Source of the DNA: Rhizobium brockwellii
GTDB taxonomy: Bacteria > Pseudomonadota > Alphaproteobacteria > Rhizobiales > Rhizobiaceae
Length of the DNA stretch: 64,000 nucleotides
Assembly (NCBI RefSeq): GCF_000769405.2
Contig: NZ_CP053439.1
Span: 2,604,001-2,668,000 of the forward strand
Reading direction: 5' to 3'
In this document: piece after piece, positions 53,562 to 63,876 of the stretch
Layout: each line of letters begins with the position of its first letter
How positions within the stretch are numbered: position 1 is the stretch's first letter
Notes under the pieces: model-generated
What the model was told of the DNA's origin: nothing
Databases searched by the model: none
The model's input: only the letters and a program-made list of their open reading frames with translations
Translations under genes and position numbers: made by a program

Positions 53562-53831
53562 ATGTCTTCCACTCATTTGTCAGAAATTGATGATTCAACC
53601 AACATCGGCCTTATCAGGACGGTCCTTCGAAGTGCCGGCTTTCGGGGCAGCCACGCTGTTGCAGACCCGGAAGAAAAGCGTGCCGCGCTTACCTTTCTCA
53701 AATCGGAATTTCGAAATGGCATATCCTCGGAAAACGAATTGTTGTCGGCGCTGAAACGTCGAGACGATCTTTTGCCACCGGCACTTCGCCGAATGCAGGG
53801 GGATATCGCAGACGGCGTCGTGATCGCCTGA
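53562..53831 (+). CDS. Hypothetical protein, 89 aa
   Basis: A small soluble protein with GGAGGACGTC just before ATG 53562. It is likely all-helical: GLIRTVLRSAGF, KRAALTFLKSEFRNGISSENELLSALKRRDDLLPP in family-style order, ending in IADGVVIA. No family recognised. It lies downstream of the AT-rich stretch; 53832-54111 after it shows nothing firm. Confidence 0.65.
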   Translation: MSSTHLSEIDDSTNIGLIRTVLRSAGFRGSHAVADPEEKRAALTFLKSEFRNGISSENELLSALKRRDDLLPPALRRMQGDIADGVVIA

Positions 53832-54111
53832 AAAACAGGCGGTGGCAAGATGACCCTGCCGTTTCCAAATTCGGCGCGCGGTTACGACGTGACGAAGCAC
53901 GCACTCGCTCCTGTCGGCCATGACCGCAAGTTTCAAGCGAATGTGTAAGCACGAGCGTGCACGGAACCGCATACGAGCAGATGGCAACACGCTTCCTGCC
54001 GGTGCGACCACGACCTTTCGTAAACACGGAGTTTGTGAAGGCGCGGCCAGAACTCATGAAGGCGCATTCAAACTATCTCAGTTTCATCTTCGGACTGTGC
54101 TATGATGAGCA

Positions 54112-54348
54112 ATGGCAGAGTTCTCCGCACTTGAAGCAGCCACACGGCGGGTCGCCGATGATCGAACACAGATCGCGGCCCAGGAAGCCGAAATTGCCGG
54201 GGGCGTTCTCCGGGGCGAACCTACGTCTTTGGCTCGAGAAAAGCTCAAGAGCTGTTTGCAAAATCTTCGATTTCACATCTTTGCGCGTGACCTGATCCAA
54301 GCAAGGATAAGCGTAGATCAACACCTGCCGCCCATTTCGAGGACATGA
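54112..54348 (+). CDS. Possible small coiled-coil protein, 78 aa
   Basis: ATG 54112 opens a frame whose product looks like small rhizobial helical proteins: ATRRVADDRTQIAAQEAEIAG, then LAREKLKSCLQNLRFHIFARDLIQ. The Shine-Dalgarno is weak. The pattern resembles a recurring family of short proteins with a heptad helix and a second helix near a His-x4-Asp motif; function unknown. Confidence is moderate because a competing frame overlaps. Confidence 0.45.
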   Translation: MAEFSALEAATRRVADDRTQIAAQEAEIAGGVLRGEPTSLAREKLKSCLQNLRFHIFARDLIQARISVDQHLPPISRT

Positions 54349-54510
54349 GTTCCACGAAACTGCATTAAACAACGAGCTGTAAATTCATTGCGTTCCCGCC
54401 TTCCTTCCCCAGACTGGTGCCCCACGATGACGGCCGGTATGGAGCCGAAGGGCTTCAGGCGCGTTCCCTCGCCCCATTTAGGGGAGAGGGCTTCGACGGC
54501 GCGCGCAAGC

Positions 54511-56643
54511 TCATCCCTCCAGTTCGATGATCGCACAGCCATAGCCTTCGAGATCGAGCCGACCGGCAACGGGATTTTCATCAGTCAGGAGATCGCGGCC
54601 AGCAGGGACGCCGCCGATGGCGGCCGGCTGGTCGGTGTAGTTCTGGATGAACAGCAGCCGGCGGTCGTCATTTATCCGCATGGTCACCTCGACGCCCTTG
54701 GGAAGTTCGCCGATCAGCGGCTCGATGCCGACGGGTGCAAATAGCCGCCCTGCAAGCGCTGCCGTCAGATCCGGCGTGAGATAGGTGCCGACATAGACCA
54801 CCTGCCCCTTACCGACCTTGCGCGACGTCGCCATCGGCTGGCCCTCGGCATAACGATTCGACCAGGCCGCGACCATTTCGACATCGCCGTCGGTCGCGAG
54901 GTTTTCATAGAAGTAGCCGGCAGCCAGTTCGCGGTTACCGATCTTGAAGCGACGTTCGCGCCGATGTGATTCCGCTGGCTTGTTCGGTGGAATGACAAGC
55001 CCGCCCGAACGTTCCATCACATCGAAGAGCCCGTTGGCGCCGGGCGCTGCAAGACGGCCGAAATCCTCGACGCGTACGCCTGTGAGCTGCGACAGCGAGG
55101 TGCCGGGCGCCGTTTCGCGGATGACATGGTTATCCTCGTTGCGGGTACCGGTGCGCGCGCCGATGACGACGGTGCCGCCCTGTTCGGCAAAGGATTTCAG
55201 CCTTTCGGTCCATTCGTCCTTCCACATCACCCAATGGGGCACATAGAGCAGCTTCAGCTTCGAGAGATCATCCTCGGGATGAATGAAGCCGCAGGCAATG
55301 CCGCGGTCGTAGCAATATTGGTGCAGCAGGATCGCATCGTCCTGTGGGCTCGGCAGGCCGATCGGATAGGTCTTGTGGGCTTCCTGATTATCGAAGTCGG
55401 ATCCGGCAATGCCGACATCCATGCGCACATAGGTGCCGAGGATCTTGGGCGCTAGCGCGGTCATCTCGGTCGCGAAGCGTTTCGCCTCGTCATAGCGATG
55501 ACGGGCGACGTCGTCATGGTCGATGATGCCCATCCAATAGATCTCCGCGCCGAAATGGGCGGGGCGCCAGCGGAAGAACATCAGGCCGTCAGCGCCGTGG
55601 GCGACCGAGGAGAGCGCCATGCGGCGCAACTCGCCCGGCTCCGGCGTCAGCGTGCAGAAACCCGGCTGGCTGCCGAAGCCCGATTGCTGCTCCGGAACGA
55701 TGTAATTGCCGGAAAAACCGCGGCAGATATCGAGGTGCAGCGCCTGGACCTTGGCGTGGTTTCCAAGCCGCTGGAACTCGTCATAGAGCATTGGATAGAT
55801 ATCGTAGCCGACGAAATCGAGATCGGTGGTGAACTGGCCGCGAAAGTCGATATCCCTGAGGCCCCCGAGATTGTGGAAGACGAACCAGGAGGGTTTCACG
55901 GCGCGCAGGATCTCGACCTGGTCGTGCTGGAAGCGCGCGGTCGAGAAGGCCAGGAAACGATGATAATCCTGGAGGTGGCCGGGGCTCGGGAAGGTCGGGC
56001 CAAACTCGATCGGCAGCACCACCTGGTCGAAACTGTCATAGGCCGTCGCCCAGAAATCGCCGCCCCACGCCGTGTTGAGCTTGTCGATCTCGCCGTATTT
56101 GCAAGCGAGGAAGGCCTGGAATTCGCTGAGCGTCGCCTTGGAAAAGCTTTCCGGCATGCTGGTGTTCAGCTCGTTGTCGGTCTGCCAACCGACGACAAAA
56201 GGATTGTCGCGATAGTGCTCGGCCATCGCTTTGGTGATACGCCGGCTGTGCTCGCGAAAGACCGGGCTTGCCGTGTCGCAATGCTGCCGCGAGCCATGGC
56301 TCATTGGCCGGCCCTTGCCGTCGACTCTTAAGATCTCCGGGTGTGCTACGGTCAGCCAGCGCGGCGGCGTTGCCGTCGGCGTGCACATGATCGTGTCGAT
56401 ACCGTAGCGCCCGAGCATGGCGATGGCGCGGTCGAACAGATCGAAATTGAAGGTGCCGAGCTTCGGCTCGAGAATATGCCAGGCGAATTCGGCCATTCTG
56501 ACCACGTTGAAGCCGGCCTTCGCCATGCGCTCGGCGTCGCGTTCCCAATAGCTTTCATCGACATGTTCGGGATAGTGCGGCGCGCCGACGAGAAAGCGGT
56601 CGGTCTTGACGGGGTTCCATACGGAGAGGGTCTTGTCGGACAC
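54511..56643 (-). CDS. GH42 beta-galactosidase
   Basis: A 710-aa cytoplasmic glycoside hydrolase of family 42. The TIM barrel (about 15-400) has the acid/base Glu158 in WQTDNELN and nucleophile Glu318 in IVPEQQSG. The trimerisation domain and C-terminal beta domain follow. Start GTG 56643 has AGGAAAG upstream. It follows the ABC ATPase gene by 17 bp, so the imported galactoside is probably hydrolysed here. Confidence 0.9.
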   Translation of the reverse strand: MSDKTLSVWNPVKTDRFLVGAPHYPEHVDESYWERDAERMAKAGFNVVRMAEFAWHILEPKLGTFNFDLFDRAIAMLGRYGIDTIMCTPTATPPRWLTVAHPEILRVDGKGRPMSHGSRQHCDTASPVFREHSRRITKAMAEHYRDNPFVVGWQTDNELNTSMPESFSKATLSEFQAFLACKYGEIDKLNTAWGGDFWATAYDSFDQVVLPIEFGPTFPSPGHLQDYHRFLAFSTARFQHDQVEILRAVKPSWFVFHNLGGLRDIDFRGQFTTDLDFVGYDIYPMLYDEFQRLGNHAKVQALHLDICRGFSGNYIVPEQQSGFGSQPGFCTLTPEPGELRRMALSSVAHGADGLMFFRWRPAHFGAEIYWMGIIDHDDVARHRYDEAKRFATEMTALAPKILGTYVRMDVGIAGSDFDNQEAHKTYPIGLPSPQDDAILLHQYCYDRGIACGFIHPEDDLSKLKLLYVPHWVMWKDEWTERLKSFAEQGGTVVIGARTGTRNEDNHVIRETAPGTSLSQLTGVRVEDFGRLAAPGANGLFDVMERSGGLVIPPNKPAESHRRERRFKIGNRELAAGYFYENLATDGDVEMVAAWSNRYAEGQPMATSRKVGKGQVVYVGTYLTPDLTAALAGRLFAPVGIEPLIGELPKGVEVTMRINDDRRLLFIQNYTDQPAAIGGVPAGRDLLTDENPVAGRLDLEGYGCAIIELEG

Positions 56644-56660
56644 GGTGGTCTTTCCTGTGT

Positions 56661-57806
56661 TTATCTGTCGAGGATGGTCTTGCGGGTGCTGATCGTGCGT
56701 CCGCCGTCGGGCGAAAAGAGATAGAGTTCGCTGGCATCGAGCTTCAGCGCCACGTTCTGGTCGGTGGCAAAAGGCGCGACGTAGCTGAGCTGCACCGTGA
56801 TGTTGCCGGTGCCGCTTTCCGAGGCGATGGTCCTGAGATTTCCGGCATCGATGTAGAGAATGGTTTCGCGCCCGAGATGCTCGACCAGTCGGACCGCACC
56901 GTTGATCGCCCCGCCTTGGGCAGCGTCGGCGACCACCGATATGTTTTCCGGCCTTACACCGAGTGTCAGGATGGCGCCTTTCGGCAGCATTGCGGCCTCC
57001 GCCAGTTCGACAGTCACCGGCACGAGGCCCGGCGCCGAAACCGTGATATTGCGGCCCGACACCTCATCGACGGTAACGCCGAGGAAGTTCATCCGGGGAG
57101 CACCGAGAAAGCCAGCGACGAAGAGGTTATCAGGGTTGCGGTAGAGTTCGAGCGGTGAGCCGACCTGCTCGATTATCCCCTGGTTCAAGACGACGATCCG
57201 GCTCGCCATGGTCATCGCTTCCACCTGGTCGTGGGTGACATAGACCATGGTGGCGCCGAGTTCGGCGTGCAGGCTGCTGAGCTCGACGCGCATCTGGGTT
57301 CGAAGTGCTGCGTCGAGGTTCGACAGCGGCTCGTCGAAGAGGAACACGTCGGGCGAACGGGTGATCGCCCGGCCAATCGCCACACGCTGCCGCTGCCCGC
57401 CGGAGAGCTGCTTCGGCCGCTTTTCCAGCTGGTCGGTGATCCTCAGGATCTTGGCTGCGCGCGCCACGGCCGCCTCGATCTCGGCCTTCGGGCGCTTGGC
57501 CATGCGCAAACCGAAGCCCATGTTCTCCGCCACCGTCATATGCGGATAGAGCGCGTAGGACTGGAAGACCATGGCGATGCCGCGGTCCCCAGGCTCCTGT
57601 TTGCTGACGTCGCGGCCGTTGATCAGGATCTGGCCGGAGGAGATCTCCTCCAGGCCGGCGATCGACTTCAGCAGCGTGGACTTGCCGCAGCCGGAAGGGC
57701 CGACCATGACGATGAACTCACCCTGCGCCACGGAAAGATCGATGCCGCGCAGCGCATGATAAGCGCCGTAGTTCTTGTTGATCTGTCGGAGTTCGAGACT
57801 GGTCAT
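56661..57806 (-). CDS. Sugar ABC transporter ATPase (MalK/UgpC type)
   Basis: A 381-aa ATPase with Walker [10 protein letters not shown], signature LSGGQRQR, Walker B VFLFDEP and switch His in VTHDQ. The C-terminal 130 residues form the TOBE/regulatory domain typical of CUT1 carbohydrate importers. It lies between the MalG-like permease and the GH42 gene in the leftward operon. Confidence 0.92.
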   Translation of the reverse strand: MTSLELRQINKNYGAYHALRGIDLSVAQGEFIVMVGPSGCGKSTLLKSIAGLEEISSGQILINGRDVSKQEPGDRGIAMVFQSYALYPHMTVAENMGFGLRMAKRPKAEIEAAVARAAKILRITDQLEKRPKQLSGGQRQRVAIGRAITRSPDVFLFDEPLSNLDAALRTQMRVELSSLHAELGATMVYVTHDQVEAMTMASRIVVLNQGIIEQVGSPLELYRNPDNLFVAGFLGAPRMNFLGVTVDEVSGRNITVSAPGLVPVTVELAEAAMLPKGAILTLGVRPENISVVADAAQGGAINGAVRLVEHLGRETILYIDAGNLRTIASESGTGNITVQLSYVAPFATDQNVALKLDASELYLFSPDGGRTISTRKTILDR

Positions 57807-57852
57807 GCGTCCTGGCTCTCTGCTGTTGAAACTTGGAACTTGAGGAGATCGC

Positions 57853-58704
57853 TCATCCCTTCACCGCTCCCATCGTCAGGCCGGCGATGAAGTGGCGCTG
57901 CATCAGGAAGAACATGACGACGGGCGGCACGGCGACGACGATGGTGCCGGCGGAAATCAGGTTCCAGGCCGAGACCCACTCGCCGCGAAGATTGGCAAGG
58001 CCGGCAGTCACAGGTTTGACGGAGTCGCTGACAGTCAGCACCACGGCCCAGAAGTAATCGTTCCAGATGAAGGTGAAGATCAGGATGGCGAGTGCGGCAA
58101 GCGCCGGCCGCACCAGCGGGATCGCCACATGCCATAGCGTCTGGAAGGGAGAGGCCCCCTCAGCGCGCGCCGCCTGGAACAGTTCATCAGGCAATGCCGC
58201 GATGAAATTGCGCATGAACAGCGTTGCAAAGCCGGTCTGGAAGGCAACGTGGAAGATGATCAGCGCCGCCGTCGTATCGATCAGGTCGAGCCGGACCATC
58301 AGGTCGCGCACCGGGATCATCATGATCTGGTGCGGCAGAAAATTGCCGCCGACAAACAGCGCGAAGATCAGCATGTTGCCGGGGAATCGGTAGCGCGACA
58401 GCACATAGCCGGCGAGCGTGGAGAGCACCAGTACACCGATCACCGAGGGAATGGTGATCGTCAGGCTGTTGAGGAAGTAGCGAGCCATCGGTGTCTGCGT
58501 GAAGACATCAGTATAATTGTCGATGACGCCGATGCCGGTCGGCCATCCCCACAGATTGCCGCCCATAACATCCTCGGTCGAGCGGAACGAGGTGAGGATG
58601 ATCGCAAACAGCGGGCAGAGCCAGAGGAGAAGGACGATGACAACGGCGAGCACATAAAGGCGGCGCTGCCAGATGGCGGCATCGGGAATGGGACGAGGAT
58701 ACAT
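57853..58704 (-). CDS. Sugar ABC permease, MalG type
   Basis: A 283-aa permease with six helices and the EAA loop [29 protein letters not shown], where the ATPase docks (key residues E, A, A and G are present). ATG 58704 overlaps the stop of the MalF-type permease by one base (TGATG). Confidence 0.9.
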   Translation of the reverse strand: MYPRPIPDAAIWQRRLYVLAVVIVLLLWLCPLFAIILTSFRSTEDVMGGNLWGWPTGIGVIDNYTDVFTQTPMARYFLNSLTITIPSVIGVLVLSTLAGYVLSRYRFPGNMLIFALFVGGNFLPHQIMMIPVRDLMVRLDLIDTTAALIIFHVAFQTGFATLFMRNFIAALPDELFQAARAEGASPFQTLWHVAIPLVRPALAALAILIFTFIWNDYFWAVVLTVSDSVKPVTAGLANLRGEWVSAWNLISAGTIVVAVPPVVMFFLMQRHFIAGLTMGAVKG

Positions 58705-59588
58705 CAACCTCCCCTTTCTTCGGTATGGATGATGCGGCTGAGATACCAGACGATGAAGACGGCCATGATCACGAACAGCACGGAGGCAATCGCCGCGCCG
58801 TAACCGAAGCGGTAGGAGAAGATCGACTGTTCGAACATCTGGTAGGCGAGAACCGAGGACGAACCGAAAGGGCCGCCGTTCGTCATCACCGACACCATGT
58901 CGAACGAACGCAGGGCGCCGACGACAGTTACGGCAATGGCGATGAAAGTGACCTGGGTCAGCTGCGGCAGCACGATATGCCACAACATGTTCCAGCCTCT
59001 CGCCCCGTCGACGCGCCCGGCACCGATCAGCTCTTCGCTGAGATTGTTGAGACCGGCGAGATAAAGCACCATGCAGAAGGTGATCTGCGGCCAGAGTGCT
59101 GCAATCACGATGGCGAAGGTGACGAAATGCTCGTCGGAGAGAACTGCTGGCGCCGTCGCTCCGAAGGCATTGAAGATCAGCGCAAGCAACCCGAATTCCG
59201 GCGTATAGACCCAGGTGAACACCACGCCGACCGTCACCGAGGCGAGCACCAGCGGGATGAAGAACAGCGACTTCAGGAAGCGCATGCCGCGGATTTTCTG
59301 GTTGACCAGCAGCGCGATGGCGAGCCCGATCGGCGGTGCCGCCATGAACATCACCAGCCAGATCAAGTTGTTCTTCAACGACACGTAGAATTGGGGGTCG
59401 TCGTAGAGTTCGACGTAATTGCCGAAGCCGATCCACACCATCGGGCCGAAGCCGTCCCAGTCGTGCAGGCTGATCCAGAGGCTCCTGACGGCCGACAGCA
59501 GGATGACGGTGAAGAACAGCAATATCGCCGGCGCGATGAGTAAAGTCGGGGTGAGCCACCAGCGCTGGCGGCGCCATAACATCAACAT
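58704..59588 (-). CDS. Sugar ABC permease, MalF type
   Basis: A 294-aa permease with six helices and the EAA loop ELIGAGRVDGARGWNMLWHIVLPQL. It partners the MalG-type permease. It starts after a 133-bp gap that contains a strong hairpin, downstream of the binding-protein gene. Confidence 0.9.
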   Translation of the reverse strand: MLMLWRRQRWWLTPTLLIAPAILLFFTVILLSAVRSLWISLHDWDGFGPMVWIGFGNYVELYDDPQFYVSLKNNLIWLVMFMAAPPIGLAIALLVNQKIRGMRFLKSLFFIPLVLASVTVGVVFTWVYTPEFGLLALIFNAFGATAPAVLSDEHFVTFAIVIAALWPQITFCMVLYLAGLNNLSEELIGAGRVDGARGWNMLWHIVLPQLTQVTFIAIAVTVVGALRSFDMVSVMTNGGPFGSSSVLAYQMFEQSIFSYRFGYGAAIASVLFVIMAVFIVWYLSRIIHTEERGG

Positions 59589-59652
59589 CTCAAGAACCTC
59601 ATTGATACAGGAGCAGACTCATGCGTGCTCCGGGAGCAGAGGCGCACCTCCC

Positions 59653-59687
59653 CCAAGGGGTGGAGGCATACAGCCTCCACCCCTTGG
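59653..59687. repeat. 15-bp perfect hairpin between binding-protein and permease genes
   Basis: CCAAGGGGTGGAGGC (59653-59667) pairs exactly with GCCTCCACCCCTTGG (59673-59687) around a 5-nt loop. It lies 35 bp after the binding-protein stop in the leftward transcript. There is no T-run, so it is more likely to block 3' exonucleases or attenuate transcription than to terminate fully, giving more binding protein than permease. Confidence 0.82.
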
Positions 59688-59721
59688 AAGCAGCGGTTCG
59701 CCGCCGCCCCCGGGGGAGCTG

Positions 59722-60996
59722 CTAGATCTTGTAGATGCGCTTGCGCGTGCCCTCGAGGCGCGTCAGGATGGCCTTGCGCCGGTCGGGTTTGGCCATGAAC
59801 TCCTGGAAGCCGACGAGGCCGGCCTGCGCCATATCGGGATCGCTGTCGCGGTCGTAATATTGCGACGTGCCCTGCACCGTCTTCATCGTCTCGACAGCGA
59901 CGTTGACCAGCGGGTCCTTGCTTGGCGGCAGGTCGTGGCGCGGCGGCACATTGCCGCCCGGCTCCAGATAGGCCGCCAGATTCTCCGGCTTGTAGAAATA
60001 GGCGAGGAATTCGCGCGCGCCCTGCTTGTTCTTGGCCTTGGCGGGAATGTGGATCGAGTTGACCGAGAACTCCTCGTAGTGGCCGACCTTGGCGTCGAGC
60101 ACCGGGAAGGTCGCGTAAGAGAGCTGCGGCAGATCTTCGGCGGTGAAAGCCGAGCGCAGGAAAGCGCCGAGATTCATCATGCCGGCCTTCTTCTGCGCCA
60201 AGAGCGCGGCAGCCTCCTGCCAGCCGAAGGACGTATGGTTCTCCGTGAAGAACCCCTTCGAAATCATCGCCTCCCACTGGTCGAAAACCGCTGTCAGCGA
60301 GGGATCGAGATAGCTCATCTCGCCGTTCATCAGCGCCATATGCTTGTCGAGGCCGTTGATGCGAAGGTTCGTCTGGTCGAACCAGCCGGCCGCCGGCCAT
60401 AATTCCTTGGTGCCGATCGCGACCGGCGTGATGCCCGCGGCCTTGCACTTGTCGCCATAGGCCATGAACTCTTCGGCCGTCTTCGGCACGGTCAGGCCAT
60501 GCTGCTCGAACACATCCTTGCGATAGAACATGCCCCAGAGCGTGCCGCCGGTGGGGAGGCCGTACTGCTTGCCGTCTTCGGTGACGGCCCCTGCCGTCGC
60601 GCCGAGCACGTCCTTATATTTCTCTTTCTCGAAAAGGTCGGAGATATCGTCGAACAGGCCGCGCTTGACGAAGGCGCGCATGCGGTTGCCCGAAAACCAG
60701 GAGCAGACGTCGGGCGCGCCGGCGACGAGATAGTTGCGAATGGCCGTCTTGTGGGCCTCGTGGTCCATATTGTTGATGACGACGTTGACGCCGGCTTCCT
60801 TGCTGAAGCCCGCGGCAATCGCCTTCAGCGCATCGAGTGCGGCACCATTGTTTTCGGCGGAGATCATCGTGACCTCCTGGGCCTGCGCGATCGCCGGGAT
60901 CGGAAAGCTGCCGGTGACCGCTGCGGCGGAAACCAGCCCCGCGCCTTTCAGGAAGCGTCTGCGTGTGGTCGACGGAAATTGCTTCAAAAATGTCAT
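59722..60996 (-). CDS. Sugar ABC substrate-binding protein (Tat-exported)
   Basis: A 424-aa periplasmic protein. A twin-arginine signal (TTRRRFLKGAG, residues 10-20) implies folded export. The mature part is an extracellular solute-binding protein family 1 fold with LPTGGTLWGMFYRKDVFEQHG and PKTAEEFMAYGDKCKAAG. ATG 60996 follows GGGAGG. First gene of the galactoside operon; divergent from the ROK regulator. Confidence 0.9.
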   Translation of the reverse strand: MTFLKQFPSTTRRRFLKGAGLVSAAAVTGSFPIPAIAQAQEVTMISAENNGAALDALKAIAAGFSKEAGVNVVINNMDHEAHKTAIRNYLVAGAPDVCSWFSGNRMRAFVKRGLFDDISDLFEKEKYKDVLGATAGAVTEDGKQYGLPTGGTLWGMFYRKDVFEQHGLTVPKTAEEFMAYGDKCKAAGITPVAIGTKELWPAAGWFDQTNLRINGLDKHMALMNGEMSYLDPSLTAVFDQWEAMISKGFFTENHTSFGWQEAAALLAQKKAGMMNLGAFLRSAFTAEDLPQLSYATFPVLDAKVGHYEEFSVNSIHIPAKAKNKQGAREFLAYFYKPENLAAYLEPGGNVPPRHDLPPSKDPLVNVAVETMKTVQGTSQYYDRDSDPDMAQAGLVGFQEFMAKPDRRKAILTRLEGTRKRIYKI

Positions 60997-61164
60997 TGAA
61001 TTCCTCCCAGTTGATCGATCAACATCTCCCGACCGTCGCCTCCTCCATGAAACGACCGACCAGGCATTCAACGCTACGATCCGCTCGGCGATTCCAGCGA
61101 TAATCCGCTTGGCTGAGTTGATCCGCGGCCGAACTTATGCATAGATCTTTGCAGCTCGCAATAA

Positions 61165-61181
61165 TTAATTTACAAAATTAA
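61165..61181. promoter_or_regulatory. Candidate ROK operator
   Basis: A perfect inverted repeat, TTAATTT (61165-61171), spacer ACA, AAATTAA (61175-61181), lies 11 bp before the ROK start and in the divergent region with the ABC operon. AT-rich palindromes of this shape are typical of NagC/Mlc/XylR-type sites. Confidence 0.65.
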
Positions 61182-61191
61182 GGAATGCATC

Positions 61192-62409
61192 GTGAAGTTA
61201 AAAGGCGACCAGACCACGGCGAGAGCCATGAACCGACGCCTCATCCTCAACCTTCTCCGGCGCGAGGGGCCAAGGAGCCGTGCCGACATCGCGACGGTGA
61301 TTGGTTTAAGTCCTGCGGCCGTCACCTTCGTCGTCTCCGACCTTCTGGAGGAAGGCATCGTCATCGAAGGGAAGACCGTACCCGGCCTCACCGGCCGCCG
61401 CCCGATCCCCGTGGATATCAACTACGAACACGCGCTTGCGGTCGGCTTCAAACTGATGGTGGGTTCGGTGGAGTGCGTCGCAACCGACCTTGCCACCAAC
61501 CCCGTCGCCGCCATGCGAGTAAGCCTCGACAGCCATGACCCGGACAAGGTCGCCGACCTGCTGGCGGGTACCGTGCCCGAACTGGTGAAACTCGCCGGGC
61601 AGCCGGATGCTAAGCTCGCCGGCATCGGCATCTCCATGCCCGGCGTCATCAATCATGAACAGACGGCCTGCGTGCGCAGCCACCGCTTCAGCTGGGATAA
61701 CGTCCCCCTCGCCTCGCTGGTCGCAAGCCGCGTCCATGTGCCGGTCTGGCTGGAAGACGACACCAACGCCTATGCCATCGCCCAGCAGCTCTTCGGCCTC
61801 GGCCGCCAGCATCGCAACATGGCCGTTCTCGCCGTCGGCGTCGGCATCGGTTGCGCGCTTGTCATCGACGGCAAGCTCTATCGCGGCGCCAATGGTGCTG
61901 CCGGCAAATTCGGTCACACTCTCTATGAGGAGAATGGCCGGCTCTGCGAATGCGGCAAGCGCGGCTGTCTAATGGCCTATCACTCCCAAATCTCGATGCT
62001 CCGGCGCTGGCGGGAAGCGACCGGCCGCGAGGAACTGGGACTGCCGGAATTGTCGGCTGCGCTCGCATCAGGCGATGCCGCCGCCCTCGCCCTCGTCGCC
62101 GATTCCGGCCGCGGCATCGGCACCGCCCTTGCCAATCTCGTCAACATCACCGATCCCGAAGTCATCGTCGCCGGCGGCGAAGCCGTCTCCCTCGGCGACC
62201 CTTTCCTGACGCCGCTACGCGAAGCGCTTTCCGCCCGGACTTTCCGGACTGCGCCTCCCCTCCTGCCCGATTGGGAGGACAATTCATGGGCCCGGGGTGC
62301 GGCCGCGCTGGTCACCCAGAAGATATTCGACTTCGAGTCCTCCGGCGGCATCACGGACATTGCCAATCTCACCGGCGTCAGACCCGTGGACTCGTCGTCG
62401 GCAGCCTAA
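61192..62409 (+). CDS. ROK-family transcriptional regulator
   Basis: A 405-aa NagC/XylR-like repressor. An N-terminal winged helix (RSRADIATVIGLSPAAVTFVV) precedes a ROK sugar-kinase-like domain with GIGISMPGVI and the zinc motif CECGKRGCL. Start GTG 61192 has AAGGA upstream. It is divergent from the galactoside ABC operon, which it probably controls with a sugar ligand. Confidence 0.9.
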   Translation: MKLKGDQTTARAMNRRLILNLLRREGPRSRADIATVIGLSPAAVTFVVSDLLEEGIVIEGKTVPGLTGRRPIPVDINYEHALAVGFKLMVGSVECVATDLATNPVAAMRVSLDSHDPDKVADLLAGTVPELVKLAGQPDAKLAGIGISMPGVINHEQTACVRSHRFSWDNVPLASLVASRVHVPVWLEDDTNAYAIAQQLFGLGRQHRNMAVLAVGVGIGCALVIDGKLYRGANGAAGKFGHTLYEENGRLCECGKRGCLMAYHSQISMLRRWREATGREELGLPELSAALASGDAAALALVADSGRGIGTALANLVNITDPEVIVAGGEAVSLGDPFLTPLREALSARTFRTAPPLLPDWEDNSWARGAAALVTQKIFDFESSGGITDIANLTGVRPVDSSSAA

Positions 62410-62529
62410 TTCAGTCAATGGCGTCACCCACGTTTCCTCATTCCTGTGCTTGTCACAGAAATCTAGCCACGACGCATCCGCGCCGTGATTGACTCTGCAA
62501 CAACAAGTCTCCCACGCCCAGGGACCTGC

Positions 62530-62600
62530 GCGCACTGGATCTCTGTGACGAGCACAGAGATGAGGGAGATTGTGTTGGCGGTCTCGCTAACCCCGCGCCG
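62530..62600. repeat. Palindromic rhizobial intergenic repeat
   Basis: A perfect 9-bp hairpin ATCTCTGTG (62539-62547) and CACAGAGAT (62553-62561), loop ACGAG, followed by GAGGGAGATTGTG and a GC-rich tail. From memory, near-identical sequences occur in many Rhizobium intergenic regions. It lies in the 355-bp gap 62410-62764, which shows no gene. Confidence 0.55.
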
Positions 62601-62764
62601 CCCTCCAAATAGGACCACGTCAGAGCAGCCTCACGACCGATCGTGCCGCAGATACACTGGCTTACAAAAATGCGGGTTTTCCGACACATCCCTGGTTCAA
62701 TCATCGACTTAAATCCCGATACGGCCAACCGGTCGGAAATGGTCAATTCAGGAAGGATGACGAC

Positions 62765-63151
62765 ATGAAAATGATCCAGGCTATCGCGCTCGCCCTTGTT
62801 CTCGGCGGCGCAGCTGCAGCACACGCAGAACAGCCGCTGCAGCGCACCGATCTCATCAAGAACGATATCGACGTGCCCGGCCACGAGGCAGTCCAGGTGC
62901 GCGTCGATTTCGCTCCGGGCGTTCTCGCCCTCAGTCACTCGCATCCCGGCGAGGAGATCGCCTTCGTCATCGAGGGAACGCTGGAATACCAGCTCGAAGG
63001 CAGACAGCCGGTTACCCTTAAAGCCGGCCAATCCCTCTTCATTCCATCCGGTGTTGTTCACTCGGCAAAGAACGTCGGCAGCGGCAAGGCTTCGGAATTG
63101 GCAACCTATATCGTCCGCAAGGGAGAGACGCTCGTCGTGCCTGCCAAGTGA
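62765..63151 (+). CDS. Secreted cupin protein
   Basis: A 128-aa protein with a signal peptide (1-21, cleaved after AHA) and one cupin barrel: SHSHPGEEIAFVIEG gives His-x-His and Glu metal ligands, and FIPSGVVHSAKN the third His. AAGGATGACGAC precedes the ATG. Periplasmic; substrate unknown. Confidence 0.82.
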   Translation: MKMIQAIALALVLGGAAAAHAEQPLQRTDLIKNDIDVPGHEAVQVRVDFAPGVLALSHSHPGEEIAFVIEGTLEYQLEGRQPVTLKAGQSLFIPSGVVHSAKNVGSGKASELATYIVRKGETLVVPAK

Positions 63152-63348
63152 GTCAGTTGTAGAAACTCGCGTCTGGATCGAGAGCAGCCGCTGCGAAGCG
63201 CTCGCCCCCGAACCTTCAGGACCGCGCCGCTTGCGTGGGAGCGCCGTTTCGCCCTTGCGGTCGCTTTCCATTCACGGCAGCATGGCCATACGGGATGATG
63301 GAATTCGTGTCCCCAGTCATCTGAACCTCTCACATCAGGAGGATTACC

Positions 63349-63876
63349 ATGGCATCGTTGGAGCGGCCGGCCTTTGTCGTCCATTGGAGCGAGATCGAAT
63401 GGCCTGACGACTCGCACTATGACGATGACGACGAACTGATGAGCATTGGTGCGCCTTTCGGACGATATTTCGGCCTGACGAAATTGGGCATTCATCACGA
63501 GCGTTTGCCGCCTGGCCGGCGGACATCCTTTCCACACGCCGAGAGCGCCGAGGAGGAATTCGTCTACGTTCTCGAAGGCGAGCCCGACGTCTGGCTCGAC
63601 GGCCATCTCTATCGACTGAAACAGGGCGATGCCGTCGGATTTCCGGCCGGCACCGGGATCGCCCATAGTTTCCTCAACAACACGCAAGCCGAAGTACATC
63701 TCCTCGTCGTCGGCGAGCGCCACAAGGCCGAGAACCGCATTTTCTACCCGCTCCACCCTCACCGCCGACCGCTGCATAATGATTGGTGGGATGACCATCC
63801 CACCCACGCCCTCGGTCCGCACGATGGAATGCCGGACCTGGTGCGGGAAGCAAAGGGCCGAGGAAACAGCGAATAG
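63349..63876 (+). CDS. Cupin-domain protein, 175 aa
   Basis: A cytoplasmic protein with one cupin domain (about 45-125): SFPHAESAEEEFVYVLEGEPDVWLD and GDAVGFPAGTGIAHSFLN. CAGGAGG precedes the ATG. The C-terminal 50 residues are rich in His, Trp and Asp (WWDDHPTHALGPHDG), which may bind metal. Similar to uncharacterised cupin proteins of Rhizobiales. 63877-64000 shows nothing more. Confidence 0.8.
   Translation: MASLERPAFVVHWSEIEWPDDSHYDDDDELMSIGAPFGRYFGLTKLGIHHERLPPGRRTSFPHAESAEEEFVYVLEGEPDVWLDGHLYRLKQGDAVGFPAGTGIAHSFLNNTQAEVHLLVVGERHKAENRIFYPLHPHRRPLHNDWWDDHPTHALGPHDGMPDLVREAKGRGNSE

Noticed and set aside
53957..54295. 112-codon open frame on the + strand
   Set aside because: No ribosome site and no domain; the overlapping 54112 frame looks more protein-like.
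55498..56331. 277-codon open frame on the + strand
   Set aside because: Antisense to the GH42 catalytic barrel; no recognisable motif.
62453..63271. 272-codon open frame on the - strand
   Set aside because: Covers the secreted cupin gene in antisense and a palindromic intergenic repeat; such frames are often mis-annotated in Rhizobium.
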